Origin: JBHEMK01 sp046262635
GTDB lineage: Bacteria > Actinomycetota > Thermoleophilia > Gaiellales > Gaiellaceae
Reading direction: 5' to 3'
DNA length: 11,594 nucleotides
Assembly: GCA_046262635.1 (NCBI GenBank)
Contig: JBHEMK010000016.1
Span: forward strand, 1-11,594
Under the pieces are notes generated by a model. The model was given only the letters and a program-made list of their open reading frames with translations. It was not told the origin of the DNA and did no database searches. Position numbers and translations under genes: made by a program. Shown piece by piece: positions 1 through 5,696 of the stretch (position 1 is its first letter; the number at the start of each line of letters is the position of its first letter).

Positions 1-62
1 GCCAAATAAGTTTCGTCGTCGTCGGCGGCCTCGAGCTTGCGGTCGGCATGCGGAGGCGACAT
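1..62 (-). CDS. 5' end of an unidentified gene, cut by the window edge
   Basis: An ATG at 62..60 on the minus strand opens a reading frame that runs off the window after about 20 codons. The peptide begins MSPPHADRKLEAADDDETY and is acidic. An AGGTC lies about 10 nt upstream and could serve as a weak ribosome binding site. It follows the broken coiled-coil gene in the same direction, so it may be the next gene of the same cluster. It could instead be the tail of that gene after another frameshift, since no stop codon separates the two. No family is recognised. Confidence 0.3.
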   Translation of the reverse strand, partial: MSPPHADRKLEAADDDETYL

Positions 63-700
63 GGCGGATGACCTGCAAGCAGACTGCAAGCGCCGGTCTT
101 CCGTCCCGGCTGACGACGAGGCCGAGGGGGCCGCTGCCCGCATAGGGCTTCAACCACGCCTCGAGCTCGAGGCTCACGGCTTCTGCGGGCCAGGCGATGG
201 CGTCGGGGTCGGGCAGGTCGTTCCGCAGACCACTGAGCTCGGCGGCGACCTGCTTGCTCGCCGCCTTCGCCCGCCTCGAACCCGTCACCGAGGTCAGCGG
301 CGGCCTGGAGCGCGGCCTCGAAGCGTTCGGCTTTCGCAAATTCCGCTTTCTATGCGGCCTCGAGTTCGTCGGCCTTCTCCCCGGCCCGGGCGATCTTGAG
401 CTGCAGCCGCTTCGCGTCCAGGGCGGGCTGTTCCTCGCCCCGGTGCCGCTCGAGCAGGAGCGTCCGGCGCTCGATCTCGAAGGCAAGTGACGCCGTCGTG
501 GCGGCGAGCTCGGCGAACTCCTGCGCATCGCCCGCGGCGGCGGCTTTCTGCGCGGCGAGCGACGCGAGCTCCGCCTCGAGCTTCGTGATCTCGGCACCCT
601 CGGCGCCGAGCTGCTGCTCGATCGCGACGAGCTCCGCCTCGAGCTCGTCGGCCAGCGGGGCGGGCGCCTTCGCGGGTGCGCGCCCTACGAGGGTGCTCAT
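63..700 (-). pseudogene. Coiled-coil protein gene broken by a TAG stop and a frameshift
   Basis: The intact first part (700..350, 116 aa) starts at an ATG preceded by a strong GGGGAGGTG ribosome binding site. It is almost wholly Ala/Glu/Leu-rich helix with heptad-like spacing, e.g. ADELEAELVAIEQQLGAE. It ends at a TAG (352..350), but the same frame continues at once with KAEFAKAERFEAALQAAADL, the same style of helix. One base change (GAG to TAG) would explain the stop. Near 265-285 the coding style switches frame to RRAKAASKQVAAELSGLRND, then leads into a possible globular tail (PDAIAWPAEAVSLELEAWL, then GPLGLVVSRDGRPALAV). The start overlaps the stop of the upstream small gene as TGATG, which implies translational coupling. 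The function is unknown. Paired small helical genes like these occur in prophage structural clusters, but nothing here proves that origin. Confidence 0.55.
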
Positions 701-888
701 CAGAGCACCTCCCCGAGGGGGATCCCGAACCGGCGCGCGATATCCCGGCGCTCGTCGAGGTCATCCTCCTCGGCCCATCGCCGACGCTGCTCGAGAGCGG
801 CGCGGCGTCGTTCGTCCTCGAGCAGTCGCGCCTGGCGAGCGGCCTGCGCCTCGAACTGGCGGAGCCTTGGCTCCGGAATGGGGTGCAT
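700..888 (-). CDS. Small charged helical protein, unknown function
   Basis: This is a 62-residue product starting MHPIPEPRLRQFEAQ and ending ARRFGIPLGEVL. The middle is very rich in Arg, Glu and Ala (LLEDERRRAALEQRRRWAEE) and should be one long helix; the last 20 residues look like a small cap. Its TGA overlaps the ATG of the coiled-coil gene by one base (TGATG), which is the best evidence that it is real. A GTG at 933 in the same frame would add 15 residues, but it would overlap the helix-turn-helix remnant on the other strand, so the ATG at 888 is preferred. Neither start has a strong ribosome binding site. No family is recognised. The tight coupling suggests the two products work together. 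Confidence 0.5.
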   Translation of the reverse strand: MHPIPEPRLRQFEAQAARQARLLEDERRRAALEQRRRWAEEDDLDERRDIARRFGIPLGEVL

Positions 889-917
889 GAACACATTTCG
901 TGGCTCCGTTTCGTTGA

Positions 918-1201
918 GGGCGGCGCGGGCCACTGCTCGTTGCCCTGCGGGCTCGGCTCTCGCAACCCGAGCTCGGCGCCCGCGTCGGCCGCATCGAGCT
1001 CAGATCGCGCGGTGGGAGTCGGATGCCGCCCAGCCGGCATTCGAGACGCTGGTCGAGCTCGTCGAGGCGTGTGGCTTCGAGCTGGACTTCGTCTTGAGGC
1101 CGCTGGAGCCGGGTCGGACGCAGGAAGCTCGCATCGCCAAGAACCTCGTTCGTTCGCCGCAGGATCGCGTGCGCAAGCTCTTGCGGGCGCTGCGCAGCTG
1201 A
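918..1201 (+). pseudogene. XRE-type helix-turn-helix protein, frameshifted remnant
   Basis: Two frames together give one helix-turn-helix protein. From 945 the frame reads LRARLSQPELGARVGR, the first helices of an XRE/Cro-like domain. After about 990 the match moves to another frame, AQIARWESDAAQPAFETL, the recognition helix and the conserved x-W-E-S-G/D-x-x-x-P segment. It then continues VELVEACGFELDFVLRP and ends RVRKLLRALRS at a TGA. Eight bases lie between the two halves where a multiple of three is needed, so a one-base loss is likely. A TGA at 915-917 also closes the first frame without a good start. Intact relatives of about 90-110 aa precede a nucleotidyltransferase gene, and a piece of such a gene follows here. 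The product cannot be functional as read. Confidence 0.6.
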
Positions 1202-1202
1202 G

Positions 1203-1322
1203 ATGGCCGGTTCCACTGCGACCCACTTCGACCCGTATGCCGTGCTCAAGGCTCTCGACCGGCAGCGGGTGACGTATATCGTTCGACGCGGCGAAAGAAC
1301 GCCATCAGGCCAATCCTCGTAG
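1203..1322 (+). pseudogene. N-terminal stub of a nucleotidyltransferase-like gene
   Basis: The ATG starts one base after the stop of the helix-turn-helix remnant. The peptide MAGSTATHFDPYAVLKALDR then QRVTYIV resembles the N-terminus of nucleotidyltransferase-fold proteins that follow XRE-type regulators in actinobacteria (pattern FDP-x-x-x-L-x-x-L-x-x-x-x-V-x-Y-V). In such proteins a Gly-rich active-site segment with Asp residues should follow. Here the sequence turns into RRGERTPSGQSS and stops at TAG after 39 codons. The catalytic part is absent and the kinase gene begins soon afterwards, so the rest was deleted. The assignment rests on a short motif plus gene order. Confidence 0.45.
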
Positions 1323-1410
1323 CTGATCGGTGGATTCAGGTTAAGGTTTCAAGCTCCTCGGGTTGAGGCTCATCTCGGCCCGACGATTCGGGAGGAGGTT
1401 CCGGGCGGTA

Positions 1411-2127
1411 GTGCGCGAGAGCGACTTCCTGGCGATTGTCTCTCACGAGCTACGAACGCCGATCACGGTGATCGTTGGCCTCGCCGCAACGCTGACCGAT
1501 CGGCGCGACCGCCTGACGGACGAGCAGGTTGATGAGAGTCTCAAGCAGATTCGTCACCAGGGACAGCGTCTGGGGGTGCTCGTCGCTGATCTCCTCGACC
1601 TGTCGCAACTCGAAGCAGGGCGATTCCGAGTCACCCTTTCCCGGGTCGAGCTTTGCCGCGCGGTGACGCTCGCGGTCGACGATGTCCCGCCGCCGAGCGG
1701 CACGTGGGTCAATGTTGAGGTCCCCGCCGATCTGTGGGTCGTCGCTGATTCGGGCCGGCTCGCGCAGGTACTCATCAATTTGCTCACGAACGCCTACCGC
1801 TACGGCGGGTCGGTCGTTCGAGTGGAGGCGCATGATCGTTCGGATCATGTGCTGCTAACGCTTACCGACGATGGCGAGGGTGTACCGGAGGAGCTCGCCG
1901 GAACCCTGTTCGAGAAGCACACCCGCGGCGACAACGCCGAGATCCACCCGGGGTCAGGGCTCGGGCTCGCGATCGTCCGCGGGTTCGTAGAGGCGTTTGG
2001 GGGACAGGTCTGGTATGAGCCGGTATTACCAAGCGGCGCTTGCTTCAACCTCGCCCTCCGCCCGGCGGTGGGCGACTCGCTCGAGGAGGCGCCTGCTCAT
2101 AAGAGGGGAGCCGGCACACTACGATGA
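1411..2127 (+). CDS. Sensorless histidine kinase (HisKA + HATPase only)
   Basis: This sensor-type histidine kinase autophosphorylates on His and should pass the phosphate to the regulator encoded next. The H box reads FLAIVSHELRTPITVI, with the phospho-acceptor His at residue 12 from the GTG start used here. The rest is complete: N box (VLINLLTNAYRYGG), G1 (DDGEGVPEEL), F box (LFEKHTRG) and G2 (GSGLGLAIVRGFVEAFGG). No transmembrane, PAS or GAF domain precedes the H box. The GTG at 1411 lies 12 nt after GGGAGGAGG; a TTG at 1363 in frame would add 16 residues but has no ribosome binding site. Usual relatives have a sensor domain here, so the gene is either naturally minimal and driven by a partner protein, or 5'-truncated next to the deletion just upstream. 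Its stop overlaps the regulator start by 4 nt (ATGA). Confidence 0.88.
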   Translation: MRESDFLAIVSHELRTPITVIVGLAATLTDRRDRLTDEQVDESLKQIRHQGQRLGVLVADLLDLSQLEAGRFRVTLSRVELCRAVTLAVDDVPPPSGTWVNVEVPADLWVVADSGRLAQVLINLLTNAYRYGGSVVRVEAHDRSDHVLLTLTDDGEGVPEELAGTLFEKHTRGDNAEIHPGSGLGLAIVRGFVEAFGGQVWYEPVLPSGACFNLALRPAVGDSLEEAPAHKRGAGTLR

Positions 2128-2477
2128 CGACGATCCTCGTCGTCGACGACGACTCGAGCATGCGCTTCTTCCTGAAGATCTTGTTCGAGAGCGCCGGCTA
2201 CCAGGTTGTTGAGGCCCAGCACGGAGCCGCGGCTCTGGAGCGTCTCGAGGAGACCCGCCCGGCCCTGGTGGTCACCGATCTGATGATGCCGGTGATGGAC
2301 GGAATTCAGCTGATCGAGCGCCTGCGCTCCAATCCGGAGACGCAGTCGATTCCGATCCTCGCGACGACGGCGCGGCTCGGCGCGGATGCCGAGCCTGCCG
2401 ACGCGGTGTTGACGAAGCCCTTCGACCCGGACCGGTTCCTGGAGATTGCGCGTCGCCTTGCGGAACGGGACAGCTGA
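2124..2477 (+). CDS. Receiver-only (CheY-like) response regulator
   Basis: This 117-residue product is a complete receiver domain with no output domain. The acidic pocket is D8-D10 (ILVVDDDSSM), the phospho-acceptor is D52 (VVTDLMMPVMDG), the switch Thr is at 81/82 (ILATTA) and the invariant Lys is K98 (VLTKPFDPDRF). It ends soon after the last helix. The start codon overlaps the kinase stop (ATGA) and the next gene begins one base after its TGA, so the three genes are very probably one transcript. With no DNA-binding domain it must act through protein contact. Candidates are the KaiC-like ATPase encoded next, or a downstream phosphotransfer partner elsewhere. The cognate kinase is almost certainly the overlapping one. 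Confidence 0.92.
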   Translation: MTTILVVDDDSSMRFFLKILFESAGYQVVEAQHGAAALERLEETRPALVVTDLMMPVMDGIQLIERLRSNPETQSIPILATTARLGADAEPADAVLTKPFDPDRFLEIARRLAERDS

Positions 2478-2478
2478 A

Positions 2479-3936
2479 ATGGAACGCCTCACAACCGGCA
2501 TCGCCGAACTGGACTTCATCACCGGGGGTGGGTTGGCTGGCGGGTCACTCGTCATCGTCGCAGGCAATCCCGGCACCGGCAAGACGACGCTTGCCGAGCA
2601 GATCTGCTTCGCCAACGCCACGCCGGAGCGAAAGGCGATCTATTACACGACGCTTTCGGAGCCTCCCGCAAAGCTCGTCCGCCACCTCGAGCCGTTCGCC
2701 TTCTTCGACCCGGCCGCGCTTGGCAAACGCGTCGAGTTCATCGGCCTCGAAGGTCTCCTGCTCGATGGCGGCGCGGCGAACGCGGATGGTCTCGGGCCGC
2801 TCGTCGCCGAGGTGGTACGGAAGAGCTTCGAGACGAAGCCCGCGGTGGTCGTGATCGACAGCGTCAAGGCCCTCCGCGACTTCGTCGCGGAGAAGCCGTT
2901 CAGGAAAATCATGTACGAGCTCGCAGGCCGCGTTTCCCACACGGGGGCTGTGCTCCTCTTCGTCGGGGAGTACAGGGAGGAGGAGATTAATGGCTCTCCA
3001 GAGTTCTCGCTTGCAGACGGCGTCCTCCATCTCGCCTACGAAATGCACGAACCCCTCGACCGCCGCTGGCTCCGAGTCTTGAAGATGCGCGGCACCAAAC
3101 ACCTGGACGGAAAGCACACGTTCCAAATCGGCCGAAACGGCCTCGAGCTCTTTGCACGGCTGGAGTCGATCGAGCCTCCGAACAGAGAGGCGGTCGAGTC
3201 GACGCGGGTCTCGAGCGGGATCCCCGACCTCGACGAGATGATGCGCGGCGGCCTGCCGGCCGCGGATGCCACCGCAATTCTAGGCCCGTCGGGAGCGGGT
3301 AAGACCGTGATCGCCCTGCGCTACATCGAGGAGGGCCTGCGAGTGGGAGACGGCTGCCTCTACGTCTCGTTTCAGGAGTCGGCCGATCAGCTTGTCCATA
3401 AGGCGGCCTCCTTCGGCTGGGATCTCACCTCAGCGCTCAAGTCCGGCCAGCTCACGATCTACGACGTCCCACCGGGAAACCTGAACCTCGACACCGTCGG
3501 CGCGGTGGTGCGGGCAGAGCTGGCGACCGGATCGGTGGGCCGGGTGGCCATCGACAGCCTGGCCGAGCTTGTGTCCGCGGCTCGCGAGGGGCATCGCTTT
3601 CCCGCCTATGCCCGCTCGCTCGTCAGCTTCATCCGCTCCGCCGGCGCGTCCTCGATAATTACCAGCGAAACGACCACCCTCGGACCGAGTTCAGAGCCGC
3701 TCGGGGAGCTCTCGTTCCTCTTCCACAACGTCGTCCTGCTCCGATACCTCGAGCTCGAGTCCGAGGTCGGGCGCGCAATCAGCGTGCTGAAAATGCGTGA
3801 CAGCGACCACGCCAAGGGTCTGAGCCAGTACACGATCAACGAGCATGGGCTCACGATCCTGGGCAAGCTGGAGGCCATTAGCGGACTCCTCGGCTGGAGC
3901 GCCCTCAGCATGGTCACGCCCCGCCGGGTCAGCTGA
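2479..3936 (+). CDS. Two-domain KaiC-like ATPase
   Basis: The protein has 485 residues and two RecA-fold KaiC domains. Domain 1 (about 1-235): Walker A GNPGTGKT at 29-36, hydrolysis segment YYTTLSEPP with E61, Walker B PAVVVIDSVKALRDF. Domain 2 (about 240-470): Walker A GPSGAGKT at 269-276, YVSFQES with E300, Walker B RVAIDSLAEL, and the strongly KaiC-like RAISVLKMRDSDHAKGLSQY near the end. Cyanobacterial KaiC is slightly longer (about 519 aa). By alignment from memory, each hydrolysis site keeps one of KaiC's two Glu residues. Of the Ser431/Thr432 phosphosites only the Ser is matched (S412, followed by Phe). The ATG at 2479 is preferred to upstream in-frame codons because it starts the domain exactly and follows the regulator stop by one base. 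Expected to form hexamers and act in signalling with the adjacent kinase and receiver. A true clock role is unproven and no kaiA or kaiB is present. Confidence 0.92.
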   Translation: MERLTTGIAELDFITGGGLAGGSLVIVAGNPGTGKTTLAEQICFANATPERKAIYYTTLSEPPAKLVRHLEPFAFFDPAALGKRVEFIGLEGLLLDGGAANADGLGPLVAEVVRKSFETKPAVVVIDSVKALRDFVAEKPFRKIMYELAGRVSHTGAVLLFVGEYREEEINGSPEFSLADGVLHLAYEMHEPLDRRWLRVLKMRGTKHLDGKHTFQIGRNGLELFARLESIEPPNREAVESTRVSSGIPDLDEMMRGGLPAADATAILGPSGAGKTVIALRYIEEGLRVGDGCLYVSFQESADQLVHKAASFGWDLTSALKSGQLTIYDVPPGNLNLDTVGAVVRAELATGSVGRVAIDSLAELVSAAREGHRFPAYARSLVSFIRSAGASSIITSETTTLGPSSEPLGELSFLFHNVVLLRYLELESEVGRAISVLKMRDSDHAKGLSQYTINEHGLTILGKLEAISGLLGWSALSMVTPRRVS

Positions 3937-4214
3937 TCCGGCGACCCACGGCGAACGACGAGCGCCCGCCGAACGAATCCGCGAGCTCGCTCCGTCGACG
4001 CGCCGAACTGAACGAGGCTCCTTAGCGCGCGGGAAGCGATGTAAACCACGAGACTCGTTCCCTCCGCAAGTGCAACCGCTTAGAGGCGACCTCGCATCAA
4101 TGATGCATGTGTGTCTCGCCTGCCATCGATGTTGGGATTCGCGCGATGAAGAAGTGAGCTAAGGGTCGACCTTGCTCGACGTAGACGCGCCGCCGGCGCG
4201 AGTTCAGTCGCGAG
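3937..4214. other. Gap after the KaiC-like gene; no convincing gene
   Basis: No recognisable gene lies here. The only structured item is a perfect 6-bp stem with a 3-nt loop at 4186-4200 (CGCGCC, GCC, GGCGCG). It could end transcripts arriving from either side but has no T-run. A 20-codon ORF at 4100-4162 (MMHVCLACHRCWDSRDEEVS) has a CxxCxxC spacing that could hint at metal binding, but it is too short to call. Confidence 0.5.
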
Positions 4215-4523
4215 TTACCGGGGAACTCGCGGGTCATCGCGAGGGAATTGACTTCTCGCCGACGAGGGTGAGTCGCCCGATTCGGACTCCTTGATCGTCA
4301 ACCTCGACTCTTCGAGCAGCGCAGCGGTTTCGGCGAGTCCGGCGTGCGCAAAATCGATGGCGCGGCGCTGTAGCTCGATCTCAGCCACTAGCTCACGACG
4401 ACTCTGCCGGCGGACTACGCCGCAGTTTGCGAGCTCCAGCTCGGCCGTCTCGAGCCTTCGTTCAGCCCTGCCGCGCGTCATGGATAGTGCGCGTTCCTTC
4501 TGCTGGAGAAGCCGCCGGCGCAT
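4215..4523 (-). CDS. Coiled-coil ORF of unknown function
   Basis: From the ATG at 4523 the frame encodes about 102 residues. The main part is charged helix (ERMRRRLLQQKERALS, then RRLETAELELANCG and RRELVAEIELQRRAIDF), followed by ETAALLEESRLTIKE and a Ser/Arg/Pro-rich tail. A GAGGAG sits only three bases before the ATG, closer than usual. The same frame is open further upstream into the end of the decayed enoyl-CoA hydratase (HVAVKQRVNPLARFG). The helical part could therefore be a separate gene or a fused remnant of the same wreck. Codon choice in the helical part looks coding, with no internal stop. No family is recognised. Confidence 0.35.
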   Translation of the reverse strand: MRRRLLQQKERALSMTRGRAERRLETAELELANCGVVRRQSRRELVAEIELQRRAIDFAHAGLAETAALLEESRLTIKESESGDSPSSARSQFPRDDPRVPR

Positions 4524-4629
4524 CCGCTCCTCGGGAGTGAGCGGTGGCCGCTCGATCTCGGGTCGAGCGTCGTGTCTTGGCCACGAAGGCAGGGGCCGTT
4601 GATCGACGGCGAGTTCCTCGATTGCTGAC

Positions 4630-5303
4630 TCTTCGAGCGCGCGGCCGAAACGGGCGAGTGGGTTGACCCGCTGCTTGACCGCGACGTGCCCGGCGCCGGA
4701 AACGCGGCGATTCGATGTGCCAGTGCTCTCACGAATCGTCGAGCACGTCGGCAGGCAGCGCTCGGTTGATCCAGCCATAGCGTTCGGCGAGGTCTGCGTC
4801 CTAGTCGTCGGCGTCAACATGAACTCGAGCGCTCGCGCGCGACCCAGAAGCCGTGTGAGGTACTAGGCGGTACCCCCGGCCCTTGAACCTGTCCGAGGCA
4901 GGCTCGAACTGGCCGAAGATCGCTCTCTCTCTCGCGTGGCGAAGCGCATGTCGCAGGCGAGCACGAACTCGCTCCCGGCCCCGCGTACACGCCCTTCAAT
5001 CTGCGCAATCGTGACCAGCCGGCACGCACTGAGATGGCGGAACAAAGGATGCGACCGACGCTTCGCCGGTCAACACCGCCGCCGCCGCCCGATACTCGGA
5101 AACGCGAGTCAGGTCGACGTGCGAGATGAAGTAGTCGGGGTCCGCACTCGTGAATACAACGACCTCAGGGAGTCGTCTTCTTCGGCGAACCCCATGAGGG
5201 AGACGAGGTCTCGGACCAGCTCGGGGCCGAGAAGGTTCGTCGGCGGTGCCGCGATCTCGGCGAACAGCACGGCTCCCTCGGTACGCATCTTGATCGTGTC
5301 CAT
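4630..5303 (-). pseudogene. Enoyl-CoA hydratase/isomerase family, heavily frameshifted
   Basis: Pieces of one crotonase-fold protein appear in order but in changing frames. It starts at ATG 5303 with MDTIKMRTEGAVLFAEIA and NLLGPELVRDLVSL. A shift near 5155 gives VVVFTSADPDYFISHVDL. A shift near 5045, at a run of three T, gives LFRHLSACRLVTIAQIEGRV, RGAGSEFVLACDMRFA (the oxyanion-hole Gly and substrate-pocket region). A shift near 4925 gives AIFGQFEPAS. Another frame carries YLTRLLGRARALEFML beside an in-frame TAG. Then come DADLAERYGWINRALPADVL, RALAHRIAAFPAPG and HVAVKQRVN, each after a further shift. Intact relatives are about 260 aa and hydrate or isomerise acyl-CoA thioesters. At least seven frame changes make the gene dead. 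A GGGAG precedes the original ATG. The exact 3' end is unclear because the last piece merges into the coiled-coil ORF. Confidence 0.75.
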
Positions 5304-5382
5304 CACTCCCGCATCTCCCTCTGGTTGTTTCGGCGTGCGGGTGATCAGCGGCGGCGCAGGTGCGTCGCGTGAGGTTCGCAAT

Positions 5383-5580
5383 TCATGCCGACCGGTCGAC
5401 GAGCTCCAGCTCGAGCACGTCGGGAACGTGGAGCCCCGGCCGGTCCGGATCGACGCGCCAGTGTCCGAAGAGGAGGTCGAGCCAGGTCTGCCCCATCACC
5501 CACGACGCGCCGCTCACCGGCGACGGTGGCCGGTGCGCTCCAGCGAGGCGGACTGTGCGACGGCGTCCTCGAGCAGGCCC
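5383..5580 (-). pseudogene. N-terminal stub of a DUF2071 (YqjF-like) protein
   Basis: The segment WVMGQTWLDLLFGHWRVDPD followed by HVPDVLELELVD is the characteristic N-terminus of DUF2071 proteins (pattern W-x-M-x-Q-x-W-x-D-L-L-F-x-H-W-x-V-D-P). The fitting leader VAQSASLERTGHR is found just upstream in another frame, so a frameshift lies near 5525. The frame ends RSA and TGA where about 200 more residues would be expected, and the hydratase remnant begins 80 bases later. Only the first 50-60 residues remain. The family's function is not established. Confidence 0.6.
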
Positions 5581-5696
5581 ACGGGCGGGTGCTGGGCCGG
5601 GCCGCGTGGCAGAAACGACGCGGCGCTCCGACTTTTGGTCCGGATACGCCGTCGGTCGGGCGGCTGACAGGTGGTTGGGCCACAACGCTAGCGGGT

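Noticed and set aside
294..1226. Long 310-codon minus-strand open frame
   Set aside because: It covers both the coiled-coil genes and the helix-turn-helix remnant in another frame. Its peptide is Arg/Ser/Pro-rich without motifs, as expected for a shadow frame in GC-rich DNA.
4100..4162. 20-codon ORF MMHVCLACHRCWDSRDEEVS
   Set aside because: The Cys spacing is suggestive, but the product is too short and the start lacks a well-placed ribosome binding site. It is kept only as a note.
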